In this document: positions 1-10,985 of the stretch, in pieces
Layout: every line of letters begins with the position of its first letter
Position numbering within the stretch: the first letter of the stretch is position 1
Assembly: GCF_030269925.1 (NCBI RefSeq)
Contig: NC_085112.1
Span: 3,597,501-3,661,500, forward strand
DNA from: Bombyx mori
Lineage: Eukaryota > Arthropoda > Insecta > Lepidoptera > Bombycidae
Reading direction: 5' to 3'
DNA length: 64,000 bases
Translations under genes and position numbers: made by a program
The notes under the pieces: model-generated
Seen by the model: only the letters and a program-made list of their open reading frames with translations
The model's database searches: none
Told to the model about the DNA's origin: nothing

Positions 1-984
1 CCATTTAATATCATTTACACTCATAACTGTGGCGACAAACCGATACCACTATTTGAGCATTATCATAAACTTTAAAACCACAGTGAATAAATGCGTAACA
101 AGTTGAAGGTCAGGTCATTCGGCGGGGAGTAAAATTGTCTTCACTCATAATTTCATATCCACATTAAAGATTTCCAGAAGTTTAAATCTATAGAACTGTC
201 ACAAAAATACCATATTAATATATTGGTAGCTTCATAGGGATCTACCAAAAGTTCTTAAGAGAATATTTAAATGACATACTATACAATAATTTATGATTGT
301 ATTTCCCGTTCAATACCGAAAAGGAGCTATTAAAGGATCTAAAAGGTTCTACTTTTCTTCCAGAATTTTCTCCTAAGATCCAGTCCTAGTATACAAACAA
401 CTGTTTTAGTTTAGCTCTTGTAATACGTATGTAAGATCCCCGTGATCTATTCTATACTAAAATAGTCACTTATTTATTACAAAATATCAAACCAAATTTC
501 ATAGTAACTCGAATGCTTTTATTTCAATAAATCTACTTATTTACACTTTGGTATCATTTGAAAAGCAATTCTGTATTTGTGTCCGATTTAGGAAATGTCT
601 GCTTGCTTACATGCATACTTTACAGAAAACAATCATGTAAGAAATACAATTCATTAATAAAACATGTTTCAATTTCATTCAGTGTTAAAATCTGTACTAT
701 ATACTTGTTTTTCAAACATGTTACGTACGGTATAATTCCAATCAACTTTGAAAGCAAGAAATTTTCCTTGTTTTTGTGCCCATGTATTAAATACGTCCCA
801 TTACGCATGTTTGAAAATTCATAATAAAAGATGTGTTCATTTCCTAGGTTCAATATATTAAGCATAAACTTTTCTATAGGTAAATTTCTATGTCATACAT
901 ATTGTACGTGAGAAACAATTTCTTATAGTATGTGGCAGCTAAACAGGCATTGTTATTCTTGGAATCTATGTTTCTTTTTTTTCC
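1..984. other. AT-rich spacer, no gene recognised
   Basis: Short open frames occur on both strands but none resembles a known domain or a FLYWCH exon. It lies downstream, in minus-strand terms, of the last exon of the array seen here. Confidence 0.5.
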
Positions 985-1285
985 ACAGGAGAAAATCGCC
1001 GGATCCCCACCCGCACGGCAGGTGGGGTATGTGGGAGTCGAACCTCACTAAAAACTCCTGCCGCTCACAGCCGGCGCCCTACCCCGGACCGGGCGGGAGC
1101 CCAGTCGGAGCTATTGAGACGGCGGGACAGGGTTTACGCAGAGCACATTACATCCATCCCGCCGTCCCCCAGACGCCGGACCGGCGGCCGCCAGCAACAT
1201 GACCGCCGGTTCCCTCGGTCGATGGGCCAAGAGCCCGATTGATAGTGCCGCGCTACACCTTCCCCCGGAGCGGTCGGGTTATACA
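985..1285. repeat. GC-rich repeat-like segment, unidentified
   Basis: An abrupt island of high GC content sits in AT-rich sequence, with a small palindrome (CCCACC..GGTGGG) near its left end. Short frames across it show no recognisable domain. The sharp composition change suggests an inserted mobile-element fragment such as a LINE 3' part, but I cannot name the family. Confidence 0.4.
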
Positions 1286-1608
1286 TAATTTACTTTTACA
1301 TTAACATCGATTCACCTATATCTACTACAAATAATCGCTACAGTACTACTGCTATTTATCAATTGAAATGCATAAAAGCTTCCATTAGTCTTTTTATGCA
1401 TTATCACACATACGTGCGTATTCGTAGTTATGTATCGATCCGATTCTAAATATTTTAACAATACATAGACAGTTTTATTGCACAAGAGGCTACTGGCAAA
1501 CGTTAGACGTTTTCAATAAATATATAATTGGAACTTTTACAAGAAATTTAAACCGCTTAAACTACTGTAAGTTTCTGTGTACCTTTTTTTTAATTAAACA
1601 CCGTTATG
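1286..1608. other. AT-rich spacer, nothing seen
   Basis: No domain-bearing frame, no splice-acceptor-linked FLYWCH motif and no recognised repeat. Confidence 0.4.
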
Positions 1609-2030
1609 ATATCGAGAGGTGAAAGCCTATTTGGTTTAAGCGACATTTCGCTTAATACGCGACATTTATCTTTGTAATTAAAGGTGCGTTTTATAATTGC
1701 ATTATCAAAATTAGCAGTTCGATGTTTTTAATTGAACTTCAATTAAGTTAACTCCATTCAATTCAATTCAATCTGAACAAGCATTTTTTTGTTACGATAT
1801 TATTTCCAAATTTGAAACTTTAAATGGCTGTCTTTTTTTTATTGCCTTTGTAGGCAGACGAGCGTTCGGCCCACCTGATGGTAAGTGGTTACCGTCGCTC
1901 ATGGACTACAGCAATGCCAGGGGCAGAGCCAAGCCGCTGCCTACCATTAGCTGCTGCCTACCATTAGTTGCCTATCTTGTAAAGTTGCAAAAATGTCGCT
2001 TAAACAAAACAGCCTTTCGCTTCTCGATAT
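1609..2030. mobile_element. TIR MITE with nested LINE tail
   Basis: Both ends read ATATCGAG(A)(G/A)G(T/C)GAAAGG followed by TTTAAGCGACATTT in opposite orientations, giving imperfect terminal inverted repeats of about 40 bp. The element is non-coding. A minus-strand LINE 3' end interrupts it at about 1832-1965. Related copies lie at 46794-47033 and 62935-63456. It ends 27 bp from the stop codon of the neighbouring FLYWCH exon. The superfamily is not determined. Confidence 0.7.
1832..1965 (-). mobile_element. LINE 3' UTR fragment (jockey/CR1-like)
   Basis: The segment matches the 3' UTR that follows a reverse-transcriptase C-terminus at about 50340-50610: the minus strand carries the CTTGGCTCTGCC and CCATCAGGTGGGCCG-type text, ending in a short A-rich tail (T-run on the plus strand). 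It is 5'-truncated and non-coding, and sits inside the MITE at 1609-2030. Sister fragments lie at 15575-15690 and 22185-22290. Confidence 0.7.
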
Positions 2031-2056
2031 AACACAATGTTAGTAATGGTTTTGGT

Positions 2057-2295
2057 CTAACCGGTCTTGTAAAAGTAGCCATTTCTTACAGCGAATGAGG
2101 GCGGATCGTGTGTGTGGACGTTGTTGTACTTTATCATATCACCGTACGGCGGGACTACGGTGAAGAAAGCCCGGCATCTCCTCGTGTTGTTCGATCTGGT
2201 GCACTTCCATCGGCCCGGCGTGCTGTTCGAAGTATAAAACGTGTGCCCGTTCCATACGCCGATCAATTTCCCATCCCACTTCCTCAAGTACTGTA
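2057..2295 (-). CDS. mod(mdg4): Alternative terminal FLYWCH exon 1 (class A, divergent)
   Basis: This is an alternative 3'-terminal exon encoding one FLYWCH zinc finger, expected to be joined to a shared BTB N-terminus to make one chromatin-factor isoform. The acceptor is TTTTTCAG, after which the frame runs open to TGA or its equivalent at 2057. Counting the split junction codon as residue 1, the finger is F20-Y21, W30-x-C32-x8-C41-x19-H61-x-H63, followed by a tail ending NGYFYKTG. The Cys-Cys spacing of 8 is longer than in its neighbours (4-5), making it the most divergent class A member. A second in-frame CAG lies 5 bp further in, so the exact junction is uncertain. A MITE begins 27 bp beyond the stop. 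Confidence 0.8.
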
Positions 2296-2747
2296 CTGAA
2301 AAACGAAATATCATTTAGAAAGTGTGTGTGTGTGTGTGCAAGTCACACACGGTAGAAGTGAAACTTATAAATAAGATATAGATATACTGACTATCCCATT
2401 ACACAGGAGCATACATATGGACAATGTTTAGTAGACGATAGTGGGGATGCTACGAAGAGTCGCACAAAGAGGAGACCGAGAACGTCTAATGTGTTCTATC
2501 TCATTCTCTCGCCGGCTGAATCCTATACATTTATGTGTTTGTGTCTCTATGGACTTCTTTTTTCGTTTCATCGAGTTTGAAATCACAACGTAAAGAAGTT
2601 TCACTTCAAAAAAATACGTCAACTCATCTATGTTTATCTTAAAGTCTAACATGCGTTGAACCGCTCGGTGACATGCACAACTTGAATTCGTTTTATTACC
2701 TCTCAACAGTAGAGAATGGGAACACAGCAGAGATTTATGCTTGAGTT
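2296..2747. other. Spacer with (GT)n microsatellite
   Basis: A short GT run lies at about 2322-2338. Nothing else is recognised apart from incidental short frames. Confidence 0.4.
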
Positions 2748-2757
2748 CGTGTCTTCT

Positions 2758-3114
2758 TTTTTTTATGATTGAAGGATTACTGGTGGCCCGGAGGCCTTTC
2801 CAGCTTCACCAGGGCAGGTGGGCGAGCAAAGGCTCAGCCAGAAGGGGTGGGATCTGCTAACAGCTGCTCGAGCGCCTCCGAAGGAGACCCAACAGCTCAA
2901 GGGCAGCCACTTCGCGAATGAATCTACTACCGATTCGGAATCGCGACCCGCTGAGAAGATCCGGCGAGCGAGCTGATAGCTGGGGTGGACGTCGACCTCT
3001 TTGTCGAGTTCGACGAGTACGGTAACCGGGGTCCCTAAGCCTGCTCCTAGTGTTAGAGCTGAAGGCGTCTAATGCAAAGGTTATTGGATCTGATGGATCC
3101 GTAAGGACGTGTTA
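2758..3114 (-). mobile_element. Poly(A) retroelement fragment with target-site duplication
   Basis: The insert starts with a T-run (a poly(A) tail on the minus strand) and carries the GATCCGGCGAG text also found at 22490-22810, 47538-47800, 59040-59190 and 62096-62345. It is flanked by a 10-bp direct repeat, CGTGTCTTCT, at 2748-2757 and 3115-3124, consistent with a target-site duplication from retroposition. No intact coding frame is present. The family name is not determined. Confidence 0.65.
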
Positions 3115-3124
3115 CGTGTCTTCT

Positions 3125-3609
3125 AATAAATATAAAAAACAGACACACTAACGAATACAAAGTAATGTTTTTTTTTGATCCATTAAAAAGTTATTATAAA
3201 ACTGATATCGTCAGTTCGTTATTTCATGAGAATAGTCTGTTAACTTAATAATAATAATAAAATTTAGGTATGTACATGAAACATGACGCCTGATTTTCTA
3301 ACAGTCCAAATTAATCGAAAGATAAAAACACATATCTAGTTATAATTTAATCAAATAAGATTTGCGCATTATTTTAACTAAAACTACACAAATATACACG
3401 TTTATGAAATAAGTTTTCTATTCACTCATAGACGTCAATATAGTGTTTTTTGAATAGTTGAAGTATAATAAGATACCGTATCATTAACTTTAAGGTTTTC
3501 TGAATTACAATTAAGTTAAATACTGATGTAAGTCTTAAAAATAACATAACTCGTAAAAACTGCTCTATTAGAATCTGGACAATTTTCAAGATATGTATTT
3601 ATTGCATTT
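3125..3609. other. AT-rich spacer, nothing seen
   Basis: No recognised domain, FLYWCH motif or repeat. Confidence 0.4.
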
Positions 3610-4019
3610 TTGTTTAAAATTTATTGGGATTTATCTTCCCTATGCATACTTTACAGAATTTACAATGGGGAGTGTTCCGAGGAGTTGTTCAATTTAATAG
3701 AAGCCGCTGATTTTCGTAACCGATCGTCTCGCCGGAACTATCATCCGCACCATCTGGATGGTTGGCGTTCCACTACAATGCGTTTTAAAAACAGTTTTCT
3801 GCCACGCACAGTAAATCTCTGGAATTCGTTGCCATCAGCGGTCTTCCCCAACAACTGCGACATTGGGTTATTCAAGAAAAGAGCATATTCTTATCTGAAG
3901 GGTAGGCAACGCACTGGCGTAATCGCTGGTGACCGTGGGCGGCGGTGAATCACTTACCATCAGGTGACCCGTCTTGCTCGTTTGCCTCTTTGATGTTATA
4001 AAAAAAAAAAAAAAAAAAA
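3610..4019 (+). pseudogene. 5'-truncated LINE: reverse-transcriptase C-terminus and 3' tail
   Basis: A 112-codon frame encodes the end of a jockey/CR1-type non-LTR reverse transcriptase. Its motif [16 protein letters not shown], then a phenylalanine-lysine-rich helix and GRQR, is the usual C-terminal signature of that group. The stop is followed by a short 3' UTR and a run of about 19 A. The polymerase and endonuclease domains are missing, so this is a dead-on-arrival copy. The first codons before the signature are probably host sequence. Confidence 0.75.
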
Positions 4020-4847
4020 TATAATGTATAAATATATAATCTGACCGGGTTTGGTTTTAATCTTCATTTTCTTTTCTATTCTTTCTTATCTATAATTCAA
4101 ATACTGTCTAGTAGTATATACATATATGTCTAGCATAGTATACTGTCTATTATTTGAATTTATCTAGGCTTTACTACACCGTGTCAAATAATTTTATCAA
4201 ATAAGCAATCTCCAATACAAAAACTCAGCAAAAAGAAAACTGACTCAATATCATAAATATGATAATAATATCAATATAATCAATGTCAATAAAAAATACA
4301 TTGATAACGATAACTCAAAATATACTACCGGTTAGATTTTGATAAAAAAATTCAGGGAACCACATGAGAAACATCAGCTTTCAAATAAATAAATAAACCT
4401 ACAAAATTAGATTAATTAGAAAAAAGTTCTTAAAAGTAACAAACATCCTGTCGAATATCATACCTCCTCATTTTGCGAAGTCTTTAAATTTGTGAGTCGC
4501 AAGCAAGCGTAAAGTATAATATAATTTTATATTAACATAATTTATAATATTAACAAAATAAATACGTGTGCTTCACATGAGAAGAGGTATCTTCCGAAAC
4601 CTGTACAACACTTTACTGGATTATTTCTATACTACTACTATGCATTAACATCTTAAATATTATGACTAGATCCATAGACTAGACATTTAAAAAAACGATC
4701 TCATGCCTCGAATAAGGCGAATATCACAAAAAAAAAAAAATTACTTTATAGTCATTTCGGTTATATTCCTTTTACACCCAATAAGCGTATCACCTAGTTT
4801 ATACTCATAAATAGTCAATATTGGTAATATTTTACCATGAGTACTTT
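4020..4847. other. AT-rich spacer, nothing seen
   Basis: No domain or repeat recognised; contains homopolymer A runs. Confidence 0.4.
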
Positions 4848-5098
4848 TTTTACTGGTTAGATGGGTGGACGGGCTCACGTCCCACCTGGTGTTAAGTGGT
4901 TACCAGAGCTCATAGACATCTACAACTTAAATTCCGCCACTCACCTCGAAACATAAATTCTGAGGTCTCCGTTTTTACAGTACAACGGCTGCCTCACCCT
5001 TCAAACCGAAACGCATTACTGCTTCACGGCAGAAATAGGCAGGGTAGTGGTACCTACCCATGCGTACTCACAAGACATCCTACCACTAGTAACTTCTT
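4848..5098 (-). mobile_element. Bm1-like SINE, headless fragment
   Basis: The body matches the repeat found complete at 7862-8325 (CCCACCTGGTG, AAACCGAAACGCATTACTGC, CCTACCAC). The T-rich left edge marks the 3' end, so the copy is on the minus strand. The tRNA-derived head is absent. Confidence 0.75.
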
Positions 5099-5151
5099 CT
5101 TAAGTACTTCGTCTTCTGTTATAAGTTTACTAAGACTATTTTAGTTTCTGC

Positions 5152-5362
5152 TTTATTTATACATAAGCGAAGGAGCTCTGGGTCATTGTGTCTTACGCGG
5201 AATCAAAAAACACTACTACATAAAATCCGTTCGCAAATCATGAGATCGAAGCATCAATCTTCTTTATTTATTCGCATAAATAAGCGAAGAAGCTCTGCGT
5301 TATTATGACTAACGCGAACCCCAAAAACACTACTACATGCAAATCATGAGATTCAGGCATAA
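5152..5362. repeat. Imperfect tandem duplication, ~110-bp unit
   Basis: Two adjacent copies share TAAGCGAAG.AGCTCTG, AACACTACTACAT and AAATCATGAGAT blocks in the same order. They have diverged by substitutions and small indels, so the duplication is not recent. Confidence 0.6.
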
Positions 5363-5385
5363 ATAGCTGTTTTAAATTTTTCACT

Positions 5386-5690
5386 AGAAGATGACCGAGC
5401 TTCGCTCAGTTTTTTTTTGATAAATTATGTTTTTTAGAAATTATATTTAAATACGAATTACATATTGATATTATTAGTTATTGTCTTTCAATAAAAAAAA
5501 AAGTTTATGTTTAAGTTGATTATCGATTATTGAAAACACAAATAAAACAACATTTTCTGAATATAAGTCGTAGCTAGATCGATTTATCGCCCCCGAAATC
5601 CCCTGTATACTAAATTTTATGAAAATCGTTGAAGCCGTTTCCGAGATTCAGATTGTATATATATATACATATACAAGAATTGCTCGTTTA
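5386..5690. repeat. Lepidopteran repeat fragment with (TA)n
   Basis: The segment contains GACCGAGCTTCGCTCAG and a right part ending GAATTGCTCGTTTA after a TA run. Both are familiar textures of dispersed moth repeats, possibly Helitron-related. Boundaries are approximate and there is no coding content. Confidence 0.4.
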
Positions 5691-5702
5691 AATATATAAG
5701 AT

Positions 5703-5932
5703 TTACAATTTAATATAAACACCGTTGATAATCGAAAACATCGGCGGCTCGTGGCTGTGTACCAAACTAGCTCGTTCTATGTCTCCGTTCTTTTGTAGAG
5801 TGAACCTGGCCGGACATTGTCCAGAACTAGTGCATCGCCAGAACTGGGACATCCTGTGCTCGACGTGCCGATAGAATGTGAATCCTCTTATTATCGCCAG
5901 CATTACTCCCATCCCGTTTGTCACCCATTTCA
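5703..5932 (-). CDS. mod(mdg4): Alternative terminal FLYWCH exon 2 (class A)
   Basis: The acceptor is TATTTCAG and the frame runs to TAA at 5703. The 76 residues contain F20-Y21, W32-x-C34-x5-C40-x18-H59-x-H61 and the class A tail IINGVYIKL after the histidines. The N-terminal KWVTNG matches the (K/Q)W-V-x-N-x-K-G start of later class A exons, although the usual KG is replaced by MG. A repeat fragment ends about 12 bp past the stop. This would be one isoform-specific C-terminus of the BTB chromatin factor. Confidence 0.87.
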
Positions 5933-7017
5933 CTGAAATATACCGATGAAGTTAAAAAACAGTTCAATGCATTGCAAAAGGTTTGGGAATCTATATTATA
6001 GTCCACTAGACAAATAATTTAACGAGCACTTTGCACATTGTAGTATTCCATTCGATTACTAAGCAGAAGATAATATATTCCCACTCTTAATATTTCTTCC
6101 TAATCCTTCTTTGATAGTAAAATGTTCACCTTGTTTTACTACCTCGAGTCCTCTAAGCTTGGTGCTTATTTCTCTATTAAATAACACTCTTCTGCCAGAC
6201 ATTCTTTTAACTCCATATAACTATAGACTCAACGTGTCACCTTTCAAAAAGTCCTAAAATAGTGGACATCGTACTAGTGAAAAAAAATATATATTATTGC
6301 GATTACGTAAATGATCGTGATCACGAAAAGTATTCGAAACATAAGAAATAATAAAATTAAAAATTAAAATGCGAGATTAAACCGTATAATTCGTTATAAG
6401 TCTGTGCTTTGCCTTTCAATAACATATTGTTTATGTATTTTGTTTGGATAGGAGTTAAGTGAAATAATACATAAATTTTACTGTCATAATTTACTCAAAA
6501 ACTACATAATTTCTTAAATTTAAATGTAACAGTTGGCGAAGTCTCTCATAAAGATTTAAATGAGCTAATCGTCAATATCGGTTTCTAAATTACCATTTTA
6601 TATAAACTAGGACCCTGCCTATTTCACCTTGGTTTGAACGATGAGACAGTCGATTTGCTATACAATTAAGACTTAGACGACAGTCTCAGATAGCAATGTT
6701 CACGTTGTCGCGTCTGTGTGCTCCGGTGACTACTTAACACCAGGTAGCTCGTGAGCAAGTTCACAAGTTTACGCAATAAAAGCATACATCACTACAAAAG
6801 TACTAAGCAGATCTTTGAACAGTACTCAGTAATTAATTTTTACTCAGGTTAGAGCCCCGCTCAACTACTCACTTCACTTCGCTTAGGTAGGAAAACAAAA
6901 GTGCTTCTTCATAGTAAATCACAGTTTATTATTACTTATCTAATCATGAATATATATTTTTTAATTATATTGAAAATTATTAATTATTAAACTAATTTAC
7001 TATGTATTAGTTTATTT
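5933..7017. other. AT-rich spacer with one SINE 3' scrap
   Basis: About 6718-6783 matches the 3' end of the Bm1-like SINE (ACTTAACACCAGGT...GCAATAAAAG) in plus orientation. The rest shows no gene. Confidence 0.45.
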
Positions 7018-7275
7018 CTTATCAGCCCATGGACGTCCACTGCTGGACATAGGTCTCCCCCAAGCCTCGCCACAAAGACCGGAAAAAGTGGAAGTGGGCC
7101 GGCCACATATACTGTCGCACCGACAATCGGTGGAGCACAAAAGTACTGGAGTGAAGACCTCGTTTTGAACTTCGTAACGTGGGCAGACAGCCAACGAGGT
7201 GGACCGATGACCTGGTCAAAGTGGTTGGTAGAGACCGGATGAAAAAGGCAAGAGACCGAAGAAAATGGGGTGGGG
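7018..7275 (+). pseudogene. RTE-like LINE C-terminus, rearranged
   Basis: From about 7085 the plus strand encodes a degraded reverse-transcriptase C-terminus: KWKWAGHI, then NRWSTKVLE, a stop, and PTRWTDDLVKVVG with a DRRKWG end. The block at 7021-7062 reads in the opposite orientation as the usual terminal motif of this family (LGETYVQQWTSMG), so the 3' tip has been inverted relative to the body. The fragment has no function. Confidence 0.65.
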
Positions 7276-7587
7276 AAATTTATTTGCTTGTAAATTCTGT
7301 TGAAATGTACTTTTTTAAATAGGCGGTGTTTTTTCTCAGTGATAAACTACATTTCAAACCGATAATTAAGGCATCATCATTTTGAAGGCGTCTGTAAAAG
7401 CCTACTTGAATTTTAGTTTTGAAAGCAGATGTTATTGTGACGCAATATAGAGTCCAGTGCTTTAAACCAAATTTCTATCTCATATCTCAAAGTGGTCTAT
7501 GCAGACTGCGGTCCAAATGTTCCAGACTGTGTATGCGCATCAACTTCTATAAACAAAAACAAATCCACTTCGTACGGTGCTGAGAAG
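7276..7587. other. AT-rich spacer, nothing seen
   Basis: Downstream flank of FLYWCH exon 3; no motif recognised. Confidence 0.35.
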
Positions 7588-7814
7588 TTACAGTTTCACA
7601 AAATACCCATTGATCATCCTATATTTCGATTTCGGATGATTGTGCTCTAGAATACTGTGGATTATCTTCAAGTCCTTTGTTGTCGTGAATACCGATCTGC
7701 ACTTCGGCTTGTTGCATTTCCAGTTGCTCGTGTTCCTGTTGTTCTTAACGAAGTTGAAGACGTAATCGTTCACTAGAGCGATCTGTTTTCCATTGAGATT
7801 CTTTACTAATGTTA
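7588..7814 (-). CDS. mod(mdg4): Alternative terminal FLYWCH exon 3 (class A)
   Basis: The acceptor is TTATCACAG and the stop is TAA at 7588. The 75 residues carry NGKQIALVNDYVF, then W32-x-C34-x4-C39-x18-H58-x-H60 and the tail MINGYFVKL. Exon 4 is its closest relative: both have KSVxTT/RSVFTT after the second Cys, an N-rich loop before the Trp and the same YFVKL end, which suggests a local duplication of about 1.8 kb spacing. A complete Bm1-like SINE begins about 50 bp upstream of the acceptor, close to where the branch point should be. Confidence 0.88.
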
Positions 7815-7861
7815 CTGTGATAAAAAAATACATTAATTTATATTAATACCTTTCTGTAATG

Positions 7862-8325
7862 TTCATATTTTTTTATTTTTTTTATTGCTTCAATAGGTGA
7901 ACGAACTCACAGCCCACCTGGTGTAAAGTGGTTACTGGAGCCCATAGACATCTACAATGTAAATGCACCACCCACCTTGAGATATAAGTTCTAAGGTCTC
8001 AAGTATAGTTACAACGGCTACCCCACCTTTCGAACCGAAACGCATTACTGCTTCACGGCAGAAATAGGCGGGGTGGTGGTACCTACCCGTGCGGACTCAC
8101 AAGAGGTCCTACCACCAGTGATTACGCAAATTATAATTTTGCGGGTTTGATTTTTATTACACGATGTTATTCCTTCACCGTAGAAGTCAATCGTGAACAT
8201 TTGTTAAGTACGTATTTCATTAGAAAAATTGGTACCCGCCTGCGGGATTCGAACACCGGTGCATCGCTACATACGAATGCACCGGACGTCTTATCCTTTA
8301 GGCCACGACGACTTCATGACGACGA
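7862..8325 (-). mobile_element. Bm1-like tRNA-derived SINE, near full length
   Basis: Read on the minus strand, it opens with a tRNA-derived head (box A-like TGGCCTAAAGGATAAGACG, box B-like GGTGTTCGAATCCCGC). It continues through the conserved body and ends in GCAATAAAAA-type sequence at the left edge. A GAC trinucleotide run abuts the head at 8317-8335. It is the reference copy for other fragments here. I believe the family is Bm1 of Bombyx, but this was not checked against a database. Confidence 0.75.
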
Positions 8326-8335
8326 CGACGACGAC

Positions 8336-9423
8336 GTTTCCATAAATAACTTCATACATATGTGCTACAGTTGAGCCTGATGAGATAAAACAATAAAGAC
8401 ATCTCTGTAGCCGAGTGTAGCCGCTTTGAGCTGGGATTGACATGATTTTTTTATTTAATTTATATGGTGACAAACAAATGTACGTCGTCAAAGTCTTTTT
8501 TACAAGAAAAACCACATGAATAGGTATTTTAACAATCACTTCCCCAGTAATAAGTCAAAATCGTTGGCGAAAATCATTTGAATAAAATGTGTATTTATTA
8601 AAATACTTACAATGTACAAAATGACATTAGTATTGCTATATAATATGCTAATGCTATTGCTAATGCTACTTGAATTCTTTTATTTTCAAGCGCCCACAGA
8701 GTAACGACTGAACTGATTTTATGAAAAAAAAATGAATATATCGGATAGGTTTTATAAGGTATTTTTTATACCGAAAGTATTATATGTTTACTTTTTGTAA
8801 ACTTAAAAATTAAAGGGGTGTAAATAACTCTGCATACCTATTGCAATCAATATGAACAAATATGCACAAACATCAACACATTCACATCAACAAACTGATT
8901 TTGTTTTTTTTTATATATTTGTACACACAGCTGTTAGAAGAAACACGACAATAAGGATACAGAGTACAAGGGCACTACTTATTTCATATTGAAATCTCTT
9001 CCAGTAGGCCCGCAGAAGAATAGAAGAATTAGGAACACAAACCTAGTGCATACAGTAAACATTACATATAATAATAAAAACATATTACAAGATACAAAAC
9101 AAATAGATAATAATATACATACATATACTTACTTTATATTATAATACATTATACAAATATATATACTTTTATTTAATATGGTCAGGATAAATAAGAGTTC
9201 ATTTGCTCTTTTTAAATTATACCATAGTATATACGTAAATCAGGCTGACCCATCAGTAAAGGGACAGTCAGGACAGCCTCTCGAGGCAACTGAAAATATG
9301 GTAGACAAAAAAAAAGAAATAAATTCCATTACAAATTTTAAACTACATACAATGCTGCGTAATTGTACAATGAACATTATTATGCAGCAATTTTAATTAC
9401 AACACACGTAGAGTATACAGTTG
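8336..9423. other. AT-rich spacer, no gene recognised
   Basis: A possible old dispersed repeat lies at about 8690-8790 (AACTGATTTTATG block). No domain-bearing frame. Confidence 0.4.
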
Positions 9424-9653
9424 TTACAATTTCACAAAATAACCGTTGATCATTTTGAATTCGGGCTTCGGATGGTTATGTTCTAGAGAACTATGTAGAA
9501 TTATCTTCATATCCTTGGACGTGGTACAAACTGATTTACACTTCGCACGATTGCAGCTCCAATTTTTGGAATTTTTATTATCAGACACGCAGTTAAACAC
9601 GTAACCGTTGACTAGAACAATTCGTTTCCCATTATGGCTCTTTAACACCTTGA
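9424..9653 (-). CDS. mod(mdg4): Alternative terminal FLYWCH exon 4 (class A)
   Basis: The acceptor is TTATTACAG and the stop is TAA at 9424. The 76 residues carry NGKRIVLVNGYVFNC, W32-x-C34-x4-C39-x19-H59-x-H61 and the tail MINGYFVKL. It is paralogous to exon 3, sharing EHNHPK and the C-terminal tail. An ATTAAA on the minus strand at about 9391-9396 lies some 30 nt past the stop and could serve as the poly(A) signal. Confidence 0.88.
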
Positions 9654-10406
9654 CTGTAATAAAACGTAATTATGTTAATCACAACGATCATACACATGAA
9701 ACTTCACATTATTACAACATCAAATAAAAAATAACTCAAATAAATATAAACATTTAATATTTATTATAACTAAAACATTTAATGTAGCACAATTAATTCC
9801 TCTATCTCCACTTTGAAATACATATAAAAAAAATGCTAAAACTATGCATAAAAAAACCAGCACGTGAAGGTCACGGTAATGAAGAAACGAATCCAAAAGA
9901 GCATTAAATATTATTCATTTTAATAAATAAAATACTTGACTTTTGTTTCAAGTCTACATTCCCGCTAATACTTTTAAAAAGCTTCGTTGGGATTTCTTTG
10001 TCGACTCCTAACGATTATAGCTTATTTATTGAGCCGTGTACGGTGAGTTTTGAGGTAATAAAACGCTAGTTCCGAGTCAAACGATACGTAACACTATTAA
10101 TTAAACTATGTTTTATTTCAAAACAGTTGACGGTAGATCATAGCTAAATAAAAAGTTGTATACCTAAAATTAGCGATTACAAGCAGAACCGGGCTATTAG
10201 CTAGCTAGAATAACCAGGCTCTGGCTTTGTCTAATATTAATTAAAATTTCTTATTTGAATCGGATTTTATTCATAATCATATGGGTTTGAATTCTTTTCC
10301 GCGGAACTCTAATTTTTTTTTATCGCGTTTAGAGAAAAACCGTTATTTTGATATGACAAAAAAAACAGTCCAATTTTATTTGCATAATTTTTTTTTATAA
10401 AACAAA
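9654..10406. other. AT-rich spacer, nothing seen
   Basis: No recognised gene or repeat. Confidence 0.4.
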
Positions 10407-10985
10407 TCTATATATATAAAAGAAAGTCGTGTTAGTTACACCATTTATAACTCAAGAACGGCTGAACCGATTAGGATGAGAATTGGTGGGGAGGTAGCTT
10501 AAAACCAGAAGAAGGACATAGGATACTTTTTATCACGTTCCCGTTGGACGTGACATAAAACGTGGTATAACAAAATGCAACTGATATGGAATAACAAAAC
10601 GTAACTGACAACTAATCGTAGTGTAGTCTATGGTTAATTATAATACAATTTTGAAGTTGACCGGTTGATGTGTTTGTTTCGAGTTTCTATTAGCTTATTG
10701 TGCCGAGATGATTAATCATTACGAAAGTCATGCCGCGACCAATACGATCAAATCTTTCCCGACGAAGTCGTAATGCAACTAGGATTCGAGACATTGCGAG
10801 TGAAGGGACTGAAGATAATAATAATAATAATAATAACAACAAAAATACATGGCCAATAAAGAATCATTAAAATGCTTGCTTTTTTAATTTACATTAATTA
10901 TCCAAATAAAAATTGACCTTGATAAAATCAAAAGTCTGTTTATTTATTGCTTCTAAGGCGGTACAAAGTTCGCCGGGGCAACTAG
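10407..10985 (+). mobile_element. Helitron-like non-autonomous element
   Basis: It starts TCTATATATATAAAAG and continues with the AACTCAAGAACGGCTGAACC block. It ends GCGGTACAAAGTTCGCC followed by CTAGT, the terminal pattern of lepidopteran Helitrons, with no inverted repeats. An internal AAT microsatellite lies at about 10816-10845. No helicase frame is present. A shorter element with the same ends, reversed, lies at 49428-49722. Confidence 0.7.
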
